Positions 8,800 through 16,602 of a stretch of 64,000 bases of DNA are shown here, one piece after another; positions within the stretch are counted from its first letter, which is position 1, and every line of letters starts with the position of its first letter. Below the pieces are notes generated by a model. It searched no databases. It had not been told where the DNA came from and was given only the letters and a program-made list of their open reading frames with translations. Source of the stretch: Kurthia massiliensis (GTDB lineage Bacteria; Bacillota; Bacilli; Bacillales_A; Planococcaceae); contig NZ_HE610996.1 of the NCBI RefSeq assembly GCF_000285555.1, positions 301,052-365,051 on the forward strand, read 5' to 3'. Both the position numbers and the translations under genes were made by a program.

Positions 8800-9162
8800 C
8801 TAACCTAACGCTTTTTGAATCGCTTCAATAACGCGGTCAGCTTGGAATGGTTTTACAATGAAATCTTTTGCGCCAGCTTGAATAGCATCGATTACCATTG
8901 CTTGTTGGCCCATTGCAGAACACATAATGATTGTTGCATTTGGATGTGTTTTTTTGATTTCTTTTAACGCTGCGATACCGTCCATTTCAGGCATTGTGAT
9001 ATCCATTGTTACTAAATCCGGTTGTAGTTCGTTATATTTCTCTACAGCTTGAGCGCCATCACTAGCTTCCCCAACTACTTCGAAACCGTTCTTTGTTAAA
9101 ATATCTTTAATCATCATACGCATGAATGCTGCGTCGTCTACGATTAAAATTCTCTTTGCCAT
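8800..9162 (-). CDS. cheY: Chemotaxis response regulator CheY
   Basis: 120 aa single receiver domain, nearly identical in pattern to B. subtilis CheY. Acidic residues D9/D10, phospho-acceptor D54 (TMDITMPEMDG), S82 and K104 (IVKPFQADR) are all present. Phospho-CheY binds the switch (FliM/FliY) and in Bacillus favours counter-clockwise rotation. The ATG at 9160-9162 is chosen because it begins MAKRILIVDD like the family and has GGAGG eight bases upstream; an in-frame TTG five codons earlier lies inside that Shine-Dalgarno. It is placed between fliY, its phosphatase, and fliO. Confidence 0.97.
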   Translation of the reverse strand: MAKRILIVDDAAFMRMMIKDILTKNGFEVVGEASDGAQAVEKYNELQPDLVTMDITMPEMDGIAALKEIKKTHPNATIIMCSAMGQQAMVIDAIQAGAKDFIVKPFQADRVIEAIQKALG

Positions 9163-9182
9163 ATTAAATTCCTCCAAATCTA

Positions 9183-10475
9183 TTATCGTAAATTATTTAG
9201 TCGATCTGCTTTACTTAAAATATCCGTAATTCGTACACCGAAGTTTTCATCGATAACGACTACTTCACCTTTAGCAATTAAGCGGCTATTTACTAAAATA
9301 TCTACTGGTTCACCAGCTAATTTATCTAATTCGATAATTGAACCACTAACAAGCTCTAGAATATCTTTCACTGAACGTTTCGTACGGCCTAATTCAACCG
9401 TTACTTGTAATGGGATATCCATTAACATGTTTAAGTTACGCGCTTCTGTTTGTTTTAATGAAGGTTGTGTAAACTCAGCGAATTGCGCTTGTTGCACATT
9501 CATTTGTTGTTGCTGATATTGAGGTTGTGCATACATCGATTGTTGCATCGGCATACCCATGTTTTGTTGCATCATTGGTTGTTGCATTTGTGACATATCC
9601 TGTTGCATCATCGGTTGTTGCATTGGCATACCCATGTTTTGTTGCATCATTGGTTGTTGAGGCATTTCTTGCTGCATAGGTGCTTGTTGCATCATCGGTT
9701 GTTCTACTTCAGGTTGTGCCACAGCAGGAGCTGCTTCTTCAACTTGTTGTACAGGTTCTTCGACTGGTGCAGGATTTAGCAATTCTTCTACTAACGTTTG
9801 GCTAAATTTCAACGGTAATAGTTGCATAATGTTTGAATCGATTAATTCACCGATACGTAAACGGAACGATACGCGTACTAATAAATCATCTTCAGGAATA
9901 TTTTCTGAGCCTTCATTTTCGCGAATGTTCATTAAATCGATAGAAGGTGGTGAAATATCTACCTTTTTATTGAATATTGTCGACATTGAAGTCGCTGCAG
10001 AACCCATCATTTGATTCATTGCTTCTTGTACAGCGCTTAAGTGAATTTCACCTAATTCATCAGATGGATTTAAACCATCTCCACCTAACATTAAATCTGC
10101 AATAATTGCTGCATCCGATTGCTTAATGACAAGTAAGTTCATACCTGTTAAGCCCGTCGTGTATTGCACTTGAATCGCAACGTACGGATGTGGGAATTCA
10201 TCCTCCAATTTATCACGATTAATCATTGTAATTGTTGGTGTCGTAATATCTACTTTTTGTCCTAGTAATGCAGATAGAGCTGTCGCCGAACTACCGAATG
10301 AAATATTACCAATCTCACCTAGTGCATCTTGTGACATCGCATCTAAATAATCTTCTACATTATACTGTTCTTTTTGAGCAGACGCATCATCATTTTTATC
10401 ATCACCGCCATCAATTGATTCACCACGAAGCAATGCCTCAATTTCTTCTTGTGATAACATATCATCACTCATCAT
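9183..10475 (-). CDS. fliY: Flagellar switch protein and CheY-P phosphatase FliY, with Met/Gln-rich linker
   Basis: 430 aa. The N-terminal CheY-binding peptide is LSQEEIEALL (7-16). A CheC-like phosphatase domain has two active-site sets, DALGEIGNI and SAVQEAMNQ. A C-terminal FliN/SpoA domain (about 345-430) begins near MDIPLQVTVELGRTKRSV and ends SKADRLNNLR. FliY takes part in the C ring and dephosphorylates CheY-P. The linker between them (about 230-335) is exceptionally rich in Met, Gln and Pro, including a perfect 35-bp DNA repeat. The start overlaps fliM by 11 nt and is served by AAGGAGGAG; a second ATG follows at once. Confidence 0.96.
   Translation of the reverse strand: MMSDDMLSQEEIEALLRGESIDGGDDKNDDASAQKEQYNVEDYLDAMSQDALGEIGNISFGSSATALSALLGQKVDITTPTITMINRDKLEDEFPHPYVAIQVQYTTGLTGMNLLVIKQSDAAIIADLMLGGDGLNPSDELGEIHLSAVQEAMNQMMGSAATSMSTIFNKKVDISPPSIDLMNIRENEGSENIPEDDLLVRVSFRLRIGELIDSNIMQLLPLKFSQTLVEELLNPAPVEEPVQQVEEAAPAVAQPEVEQPMMQQAPMQQEMPQQPMMQQNMGMPMQQPMMQQDMSQMQQPMMQQNMGMPMQQSMYAQPQYQQQQMNVQQAQFAEFTQPSLKQTEARNLNMLMDIPLQVTVELGRTKRSVKDILELVSGSIIELDKLAGEPVDILVNSRLIAKGEVVVIDENFGVRITDILSKADRLNNLR
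9550..9659. repeat. Two perfect 35-bp direct repeats inside the fliY linker
   Basis: Bases 9550-9584 and 9625-9659 are identical (each begins ggcatacccatg and ends ggttgttg) with a period of 75 bp; related shorter units lie on both sides. Both copies are in frame and encode the MQQ/MPM-rich linker of FliY (QQPMMQQNMGMPMQQ twice). The period is a multiple of three, so copy-number change would keep the reading frame. Confidence 0.9.
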
Positions 10476-11463
10476 CGTCGTCTCCTCCTTTCAAAGACTC
10501 AATTACTTGTACAGCCATATGTTTTTTCAACTTACCAGGCTGTGCCGTAAATTTTGGAATATTGTCCACTTTAACTGTTAATGGTTGTGAAATATTTTGA
10601 TCTAACTGAATCACGTCACCGCGTTGTAAAAATAAGAAGTCTTCAATACTAATGTGCGCTGAACCTAATTCAGCTACCACACTTACTTCTGAGTTGCGAA
10701 TATTGCTTTCAATATTCATTTTTTGCTCAGGTGAATTTTCCTTCGTATTTGACTGCATCCAGTAACGGACAGATAAATTTGGAACAATTGGTTCTAATAC
10801 AACATGTGGGATACAAATGTTAATCATACCACTAGTTTCTCCAATAATAGAGTTAAATGAAATAACAACTACTGTTTCATTCGGAGAAATCATTTGTAGG
10901 AATTGTGGATTGACCTCTAATTCCGTTAAAATCGGGTCAATGTCCGCAATGTTTGCCCATGCTTCACGTAAATTATCAAAAGAACGCTCAAATAGGTTCG
11001 TCATAATTTTTTGTTCGATTTCTGTTAAGTTATCGACGTTACTATGGCTCGTTCCTACACCACCCATTAAGCGATCTAACATTGAATAAGCAATGTTAGG
11101 ATTGATTTCCATTAAGATATTACCATCTAATGGGGGTACTTCAAATACGTTAATTAAAGTAATGTTTGGAATCGAACGAATAAATTCTTCAAATGGAATT
11201 TGGTCGACCGATGCAACTGTTATTTGAACATAACTACGTAGCTGGGCAGAAAAATAAGTTGTTAATAGGCGTGCAAAGTTTTCATGAATACGAGTTAAAC
11301 TACGAATCTGATCTTTTGAAAAGCGAAGTGCACGTTTAAAGTCATATACTTTTACTTTTTTCGCTTCTTCTTCTTTTTTTATATCTTCCGCTGTCATTTC
11401 ACCCGTAGATAACGCTGATAACAATGCATCAATTTCGGATTGTGATAACACATCTCCGGCCAT
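10465..11463 (-). CDS. fliM: Flagellar motor switch protein FliM
   Basis: 332 aa. The N-terminal CheY-P-binding motif LSQSEIDALLS (5-15) is followed by the CheC-like middle domain, which contains LMGGVGTSHSNVDNLTEIEQ, and a C-terminal SpoA domain near 245-325 (VAELGSAHISIEDFLFLQRG). It ends in an acidic GGDDDDE tail. FliM forms the wall of the C ring and sets rotation sense. Start ATG is preceded by AAGGAGGTG. It follows fliL and overlaps fliY by 11 nt. Confidence 0.97.
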   Translation of the reverse strand: MAGDVLSQSEIDALLSALSTGEMTAEDIKKEEEAKKVKVYDFKRALRFSKDQIRSLTRIHENFARLLTTYFSAQLRSYVQITVASVDQIPFEEFIRSIPNITLINVFEVPPLDGNILMEINPNIAYSMLDRLMGGVGTSHSNVDNLTEIEQKIMTNLFERSFDNLREAWANIADIDPILTELEVNPQFLQMISPNETVVVISFNSIIGETSGMINICIPHVVLEPIVPNLSVRYWMQSNTKENSPEQKMNIESNIRNSEVSVVAELGSAHISIEDFLFLQRGDVIQLDQNISQPLTVKVDNIPKFTAQPGKLKKHMAVQVIESLKGGDDDDE

Positions 11464-11495
11464 TTGCCCACCTCCTTAAAAGTTCTTATCAAATT

Positions 11496-11927
11496 TTATT
11501 GAATAATACAAGATGTAATGTAAACGCGTTGAATTTGACCTTCTTGCATTAATTCATTAAATTTTGTTTTTAGTGTGCTTTGTAACACTTCTTTACCTTT
11601 TTTACCTTCTAAATCTTGCGCGGTTAACTCTGAAAGTTCTTCAATTAAAATATCTTTCATTTGGAAATCGCGTTTTAATAATTCTTCAGCAGCATCTTTA
11701 CTATCCGTTTGGACTTTTAGTGAGATTTTTACGAAACCGCTACCTTTTAAATTCGTCGTAAGCTCTTCGACGTCGACTGAAGATTTTAATACTGTATCGA
11801 TATCTGGCTCCGCATTTGCAGTGTCATCTTTACCACCAATTTGTGTGATCACGACGAAAGCTACAACCCCGATGAGTGTAATCGACACTAAAATGACCAG
11901 TGTGATCGTTAAAATTTTATTCTTCAT
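11496..11927 (-). CDS. fliL: Flagellar basal-body stator-associated protein FliL
   Basis: 143 aa. One N-terminal membrane helix (about 4-26) is followed by an extracytoplasmic domain (DIDTVLKSSVDVEELTTNLK onward) ending VYITSCIIQ, as in FliL. FliL sits around MotAB stators at the basal body. I start at the ATG 11925-11927 because AGAGGTG lies nine bases upstream; an in-frame GTG four codons earlier overlaps that site. It overlaps the end of swrD by 11 nt and precedes fliM. Confidence 0.93.
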   Translation of the reverse strand: MKNKILTITLVILVSITLIGVVAFVVITQIGGKDDTANAEPDIDTVLKSSVDVEELTTNLKGSGFVKISLKVQTDSKDAAEELLKRDFQMKDILIEELSELTAQDLEGKKGKEVLQSTLKTKFNELMQEGQIQRVYITSCIIQ

Positions 11928-12141
11928 TGTCTTTTTCACCTCTTAAATGCGGATTTGATAGGAGTTGAACATCTCGATAAAATGCTTGCATACGAGATAC
12001 TACTTCGCTCTCGGGTTCTAATACAACATATTTGCGACCGGTCGTTAACGTAATCGTTGTATCAGGAAACTCCTCGACCGATTCTATGTATAATGCATTA
12101 AGTGAGAACGTCTTACCATTTAATTTGGTTAGTGCAATCAT
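11917..12141 (-). CDS. swrD: Flagellar protein FlbD/SwrD (YlzI)
   Basis: 74 aa from the ATG at 12139-12141, beginning MIALTKLNGKTFSLNA and continuing PDTTITLTTGRKYVV, the signature of FlbD (SwrD in B. subtilis, which raises motor power for swarming). The family start corresponds to this ATG, yet no Shine-Dalgarno lies directly before it. The strong AAAGGAGG is 30 bases upstream, with a 23-base hairpin (12152-12174) between. A GTG at 12160-12162 in the same frame is the alternative start. It lies between flgE and fliL, the canonical order. Confidence 0.85.
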   Translation of the reverse strand: MIALTKLNGKTFSLNALYIESVEEFPDTTITLTTGRKYVVLEPESEVVSRMQAFYRDVQLLSNPHLRGEKDNEE

Positions 12142-12151
12142 AAAATGGATA

Positions 12152-12174
12152 GGGCTAAGCACTGCTGCTAGCCC
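12152..12174 (-). promoter_or_regulatory. Hairpin between Shine-Dalgarno and start of swrD
   Basis: On the minus strand GGGCTAGCA and TGCTTAGCCC pair (6 bp, one bulged base, 3 bp) around a GCAG loop. It lies right after AAAGGAGGAA and ends 10 bases before the swrD ATG. No U-run follows, so it is not a terminator. Folding would shorten the Shine-Dalgarno to ATG distance to about 12 bases. The function is inferred; the inverted repeat is directly visible. Confidence 0.6.
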
Positions 12175-12208
12175 TTCCTCCTTTCTGAACAAAAAGGGTT
12201 AAACTACA

Positions 12209-13003
12209 TTATCGTTTTAAGTTTACAAGCTCTTGTAAAATTTCGTCCGATGTTGTAATAATACGTGAGTTTGATTGGAAGGCACGTTGTGCGACGATCA
12301 TCTCCGTAAATTCTTCAGATAAGTCTACGTTAGACATTTCTAAGAAACCTGATTGAAGCGTACCGTTACCATTTTGTCCTGGTACACCTTCATCACTTGG
12401 CTCACCAGAGTTCGCTGATGGTGTGTAATAGTTCGCACCATTTTTCGTTAAACCACCTGGGTTCGCAAAACGGAATACGCCGATTTGACCTAACGATTGT
12501 AATGCGCCTGTTTCATCAACATAGTTAACTGTACCATCTTGTGCAATTGATACTTCAGTTGCTTCTAGTGGGATTGTAATGTTGGCACTGTCTGTCGTTT
12601 GAACGTACGCACCATCACTCGTTACAAGGTTACCAGCAGCGTCTAAGTAAAAGTTACCAGCACGCGTGAACATTTGTTCATCATTTTTCGCTACTTTAAA
12701 GTAACCATCACCTTGAATGGCAACATCAAGTACGCGGTTTGTCGTTTGCAATGACGACTGATCCGTAATTGTATCGATTGATGCAACTGCTGAACCTAAA
12801 CCGATTTGTTTCGGGTTTGTACCACCCATCGTATCTGTTGCTGCACCTGCACCTGCAGTTGTTTGTGAAATTAGATCTTTAAATGTCACACGACCTTTTT
12901 TGAAACCATACGTGTTAACATTTGAAATATTGTTACCAATTACATCTAACTTCGTTTGGAAATTGCGTAAGCCACTCACGCCTGAATACATTGAACGTAA
13001 CAT
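12209..13003 (-). CDS. flgE: Flagellar hook protein FlgE (FlgG-like short form)
   Basis: 264 aa, the same size as B. subtilis FlgE. The N-terminus MLRSMYSGVSGLRNFQTKLD with GNNISNVNTYGFKKGR is the flagellar rod/hook signature, and the C-terminal SNVDLSEEFTEMIVAQRAFQ with DEILQELVNLKR is the matching coiled end. The D1 core GYFKVAKNDEQMFTRAGNF is present. It polymerises outside the cell to form the hook after export. Distinction from FlgG rests on operon position after flgD. Shine-Dalgarno GGGAG lies upstream. Confidence 0.93.
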   Translation of the reverse strand: MLRSMYSGVSGLRNFQTKLDVIGNNISNVNTYGFKKGRVTFKDLISQTTAGAGAATDTMGGTNPKQIGLGSAVASIDTITDQSSLQTTNRVLDVAIQGDGYFKVAKNDEQMFTRAGNFYLDAAGNLVTSDGAYVQTTDSANITIPLEATEVSIAQDGTVNYVDETGALQSLGQIGVFRFANPGGLTKNGANYYTPSANSGEPSDEGVPGQNGNGTLQSGFLEMSNVDLSEEFTEMIVAQRAFQSNSRIITTSDEILQELVNLKR

Positions 13004-13086
13004 AATAATTTTTCTCCCTTCGATTTTAAAAAGTATATTACCTCTGTCATTCGGTAATACGAAGGCACCCTTTTACAGGTCCTGCC

Positions 13087-13446
13087 TTATGATAAAATAA
13101 TCGTGCCATCAATATTTGTAAATAATTGATTGCTTGCCTCTTGCTTACTCATCGCTGTGATGACTGTCATATTTTTCGCACTGACGATCATCGTTGCATC
13201 TTTCGTAATGACAAGCGGCTCTTTTACACCTTTTGTTCTTGCTTCTAACACTTTATCGGTAATACGTTGCCAATCATTTGCATTGATTTGGATATGTCTT
13301 TGTTCTAACCTCTGCGCAGCATGTTTGCTTACTTTTAATTCACTTTGCTGCTCAAGTATTTCACTAAAGCGTTGTTTCGGCGTCGTATGATGAATGGTTG
13401 GAGCTTGTTGGACATTATGTGGTTGGAGTGGTTGAATATAACGCAA
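13087..13446 (-). CDS. Flagellar operon protein of the TIGR02530 type
   Basis: 119 aa soluble protein, mostly charged, with the core ISKHAAQRLEQR-like segment VSKHAAQRLEQRHIQI and the ending ITAMSKQEASNQLFTNIDGT seen in small proteins between flgD and flgE of many Bacilli and Clostridia. No enzymatic motif is visible and its role is unknown to me; a part in hook assembly is inferred from position. The only plausible start is a TTG at 13444-13446, five bases after flgD, without a clear Shine-Dalgarno, so translation may depend on coupling to flgD. Confidence 0.75.
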   Translation of the reverse strand: MRYIQPLQPHNVQQAPTIHHTTPKQRFSEILEQQSELKVSKHAAQRLEQRHIQINANDWQRITDKVLEARTKGVKEPLVITKDATMIVSAKNMTVITAMSKQEASNQLFTNIDGTIILS

Positions 13447-13451
13447 TGTAT

Positions 13452-14129
13452 TTAAGCTTTCTGTGCAATTGCTGAAATTTGTGCTTCCGTCACTTTAAGT
13501 CCACCATCAACATTGAATACGACTTGACCATCTTTACGCGATACAGATTGTACTTCAGCTGTTTTTTCGTTACCTTCATCGTCTGTAAATGTGATATTTT
13601 TACCGATCAACATACTTGAATCAACAAGTGAATTTGTACTCGGCATCGTTACACCACTTGTCGTACTATCACCAGAAAGCACTTCTGAAATATTTGATGC
13701 TTCAATCTTTTTACCGTTTTCTAACACGAATTTAGCAGAAGTACCATCATACTGAATACTTGTAATTTTGCTCGTACCTGATTCAACCGTCGATTCGTTT
13801 GTCGCTGATTGATCTGTACTTGCAACGTGATATTTCACAGTTTTTCCGACAAATGAATTAAATTGAATCATTTGTGACTGCTGCGTAATCGATGTTAAAT
13901 TATCAATCGATGATGCAACGTTTTGCATTTGTTCTAGAGAAGAGAACTGTGCTAATTGTGAAATATATTCAGAGTTATCCATCGGATTCGATGGGTCTTG
14001 GTTTTGTAATTGTTTTACAAGTAATTGTAAAAAGTCATCTTTATTTAACTTCGAACCTCCACTATCAGACACAACGTTTGTTTTGTTTGTTACTAACCCA
14101 TATTGCTTTTGAATCGTTGTTGACATCAT
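13452..14129 (-). CDS. flgD: Flagellar hook assembly scaffold FlgD
   Basis: 225 aa. The conserved N-terminal segment has LNKDDFLQLLVKQLQNQDP and NPMDNSEYISQLAQFSSLEQ, which define FlgD. The rest contains an OB-like/Tudor region (FNSFVGKTVKYHVASTD, FTDDEGNEKTAEVQSVS). FlgD caps the growing hook and is itself exported. Two adjacent ATGs (14124-14129) may serve as start, with AGAGGTG upstream; the first directly abuts the fliK stop. It is followed by the TIGR02530-type protein and flgE. Confidence 0.95.
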   Translation of the reverse strand: MMSTTIQKQYGLVTNKTNVVSDSGGSKLNKDDFLQLLVKQLQNQDPSNPMDNSEYISQLAQFSSLEQMQNVASSIDNLTSITQQSQMIQFNSFVGKTVKYHVASTDQSATNESTVESGTSKITSIQYDGTSAKFVLENGKKIEASNISEVLSGDSTTSGVTMPSTNSLVDSSMLIGKNITFTDDEGNEKTAEVQSVSRKDGQVVFNVDGGLKVTEAQISAIAQKA

Positions 14130-15497
14130 TTACACCTCTAATTCTGCTAATAATTCTTCAAACGAAAACTCTTCCTCTTCTTGTTGCTCTTGACGCTCAT
14201 TTGCTTGTTGGTGAGCGCTATGTTGTTGATTAAACTGCTGACCACGTTGCTCACTACGCCCTGGTTCTGATAATGCTTGAGAAATATCGATGCGATCTAA
14301 CTGAATATTTTGGTTTGCTAAACCTGATTTTAATTGGTTTAATTGACCTTCAATCATCTGTTTACCAGCTGCTGTCGACGTTAAAATACGCGCTGACATG
14401 ACGCCGTCTTTTTGCATAAATTCAATACGTACAGAGCCTAGTTGTTCTGGATACAATTTAATTAACAAACGTTGACCTTGCGCATTATTCGCCATTTGAC
14501 TACGGCTCATCACTTGCTCAAATTTTTCAACAAAACTTGCTGCTTGTGAAGCTGGTGTAGACTGTGGCAACTTAAATGTTACAGTTGTCGTTTGGGGTAC
14601 TACTTTTGCCGTTGCATTTCCTAATGGCTCAGAAGAAGCTGATGGAGCTTCTACCTCCGTTACATTCGCCATTGACGTTGCTACGACCGGTTTTGTAACT
14701 ATTGACGTCGTCTGCGCAGCCATCTTCGTAGGTTGTGTAGCAATGTCTGTGTTTGAAATTTGAATTTGTACAGGTGATTGCTTCAGCATATTTTTCACAT
14801 CTTTACTCGTTTGTGATGTTTCAGTTACACGTGAAGCGATAGATGACATCCAATCTTTCAATTGTGAAACTTGCATTTCTTGCTTTAACGCTAAATCCGT
14901 TTTAGGTGCTGCGATTTCAATGAACTTTAATAACTTTGTCACATCATGTGCAGCACTTTTTGATACGTCCCCTTTACCAGCTAATGCATTTGATAAATTT
15001 TGAACGAACGTTTGAACATTTTGATCAATTTGATTTAATACATCAAACAATTGATCACCTGTTACTTCTTCCCCTATTAAGTCACTCAACGTTTTTGTTA
15101 ACGTATCAACATCGATATTCAATGTTTCTGCAATAGCGTCTAGCGTAAGTGGTTGCGTGCCTGTTGCTAAATCCACATCAGTAACCTCAACACCTAAATC
15201 TGCTAAAGACGTCGCATTTAACACTTCCGTCACATCAATATCTGTTGCATCTTGCGCTGTTTGAGGTTTCCCTAATAAAGCGCTTAGCCCTAATTCGAGT
15301 TGTAAGCCCTTTGAAGCTTCTCCATCAGTCGGTGTCGCAGTCGTATCAACTGTTTCATCTACTGTGTTTGTTGCTGTTTGAGTAGAAGCAGCATTTAGCG
15401 TTTCAGCAAAACTTGTTGTTTGACCTGATTGACCGCCTTGTGCTGTACTTAATGGCTGTTGACCTGCTGAAGCTAACTGTAATGTTGCGATATTCAT
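14130..15497 (-). CDS. fliK: Flagellar hook-length control protein FliK
   Basis: 455 aa. A long Thr/Gln/Ala-rich N-terminal ruler region is followed by the C-terminal Flg_hook domain (about 325-430): LLIKLYPEQLGSVRIEFMQ, then MSARILTSTAAGKQMIEGQL. The tail is Gln/Glu-rich. FliK is secreted, measures the hook and triggers the FlhB switch. Start ATG 15495-15497 is chosen because AAAGGAGGTG lies six bases upstream; a TTG six codons earlier is within that site. It lies between the MotE-like gene and flgD. Confidence 0.93.
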   Translation of the reverse strand: MNIATLQLASAGQQPLSTAQGGQSGQTTSFAETLNAASTQTATNTVDETVDTTATPTDGEASKGLQLELGLSALLGKPQTAQDATDIDVTEVLNATSLADLGVEVTDVDLATGTQPLTLDAIAETLNIDVDTLTKTLSDLIGEEVTGDQLFDVLNQIDQNVQTFVQNLSNALAGKGDVSKSAAHDVTKLLKFIEIAAPKTDLALKQEMQVSQLKDWMSSIASRVTETSQTSKDVKNMLKQSPVQIQISNTDIATQPTKMAAQTTSIVTKPVVATSMANVTEVEAPSASSEPLGNATAKVVPQTTTVTFKLPQSTPASQAASFVEKFEQVMSRSQMANNAQGQRLLIKLYPEQLGSVRIEFMQKDGVMSARILTSTAAGKQMIEGQLNQLKSGLANQNIQLDRIDISQALSEPGRSEQRGQQFNQQHSAHQQANERQEQQEEEEFSFEELLAELEV

Positions 15498-15524
15498 ATG
15501 TTCACCTCCTTTCAAATAAAATGA

Positions 15525-16154
15525 TTAATTCCCTGTTCGTTCTGCTAATAGACGTGTGAAACGTGCTGCGTCATCTGCAGACATTTTTTCTAAAATCGCT
15601 GCTAACGTTTCCGTTTTTAAACGGCGCATAATTTCAATCGCTTCTGAATCTTTTAATGCTACTAGCGCTGGTGCTGCTGATTTCGGTCGCATTTGCTCAT
15701 ACGTTGCAACGAGTGAATCAATCGTTGCTGATGCATCATGTTCAGCCGATTTTAATTTTCTAATTTCTTTATTCAAACGTTTTTTCTCAATCGTCACTTT
15801 TTTTGCACGAGCACGTTGCTCATCAATTTGGTCCTGCATCATTTTGATCTCTGCGTCTTTTTCTTGCAGTTGAGATTTCAAACTAACAATTTGTTGCTCA
15901 TAGTTATCGTTTGTCGCACCTTTTTTATCAGCGCTTTGCGTAATACCCGCAAGGTCTTTCGCTTTTTCAAATACGTTTGTACCTGTGATTTGTAAAATGA
16001 TGAGCAAAATAGCTGAAGCAAATAATAACGGAATGATAAACCAGAAAAATACTTTTTGGAATTTCCCAGGTTTCTTTTCTTGTGCTGGTTCAACGCCTTT
16101 TGTCGGACGTTTCCCTTTTGTCGGTTTCTTCTTTGTCTGTGCCAATCGAATCAC
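15525..16154 (-). CDS. ylxF: MotE-like flagellar protein YlxF
   Basis: 209 aa. A basic cytoplasmic N-terminus (KKKPTKGKRPTKG) leads to one membrane helix (about 36-58), a long coiled coil (about 83-135) and a C-terminal MgtE-N-like helical domain (SAAPALVALKDSEAIEIMRRLK and LAAILEKMSADDAARF). This layout matches YlxF/MotE-type proteins located between fliJ and fliK. Related proteins help place or stabilise motor parts; the exact role here is inferred. The GTG start overlaps the fliJ stop by four bases (GTGA). Confidence 0.85.
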   Translation of the reverse strand: MIRLAQTKKKPTKGKRPTKGVEPAQEKKPGKFQKVFFWFIIPLLFASAILLIILQITGTNVFEKAKDLAGITQSADKKGATNDNYEQQIVSLKSQLQEKDAEIKMMQDQIDEQRARAKKVTIEKKRLNKEIRKLKSAEHDASATIDSLVATYEQMRPKSAAPALVALKDSEAIEIMRRLKTETLAAILEKMSADDAARFTRLLAERTGN

Positions 16155-16600
16155 CTAGCTTCTTTATTGTAATGAGCGATTTGAGAAAGCTCATCTAATT
16201 GCAACATTTCTAAACGATTTTCTTTTTGTTGAAATGCCGCGTAATCTTTCTCTCGCATTTTTTCGTACTTGCGACATTCTAACGTTTGTTCTAGTAACTT
16301 TTCTTCGTACCATTCCATTTTAGAACGCGCTTGTACAACTTTATTTTGTAAATCTGCAATCGTATGTTCCATGCTTTCTAGAAAATGGGCATTGTTATGC
16401 ATTTCTTGAATGCTTAAACCTTGTTGCATACGTTGTGCTTGGCTATCAATTAAATTTTCTTTTCGTTTTAATGCATCATATAAATTAGTCGCAACCGTTT
16501 CAAAATGTTGAACAGCCTCTTTATAAGCCATCTCAATTTCATTTTTTTCTTGTTCTTTTACGACCATAATAGAATCAAAGCGATAGCGATAATTTGACAT
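16151..16600 (-). CDS. fliJ: Flagellar export chaperone FliJ
   Basis: 149 aa, almost entirely alpha-helical coiled coil, with the family start YRYRFDSIMVVKEQEKNEIE. FliJ is the stalk-like partner of the FliI6FliH12 export ATPase and contacts FlhA. It is 2 nt downstream of fliI and overlaps ylxF by four bases. Sequence conservation in this family is low; length, heptads and position carry the call. Confidence 0.9.
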   Translation of the reverse strand: MSNYRYRFDSIMVVKEQEKNEIEMAYKEAVQHFETVATNLYDALKRKENLIDSQAQRMQQGLSIQEMHNNAHFLESMEHTIADLQNKVVQARSKMEWYEEKLLEQTLECRKYEKMREKDYAAFQQKENRLEMLQLDELSQIAHYNKEAR

Positions 16601-16602
16601 GT

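Noticed and set aside
9550-9659. Possible CRISPR array in fliY
   Set aside because: Repeats are in frame within FliY, only two perfect copies, spacers are themselves related repeats, and no cas genes are near.
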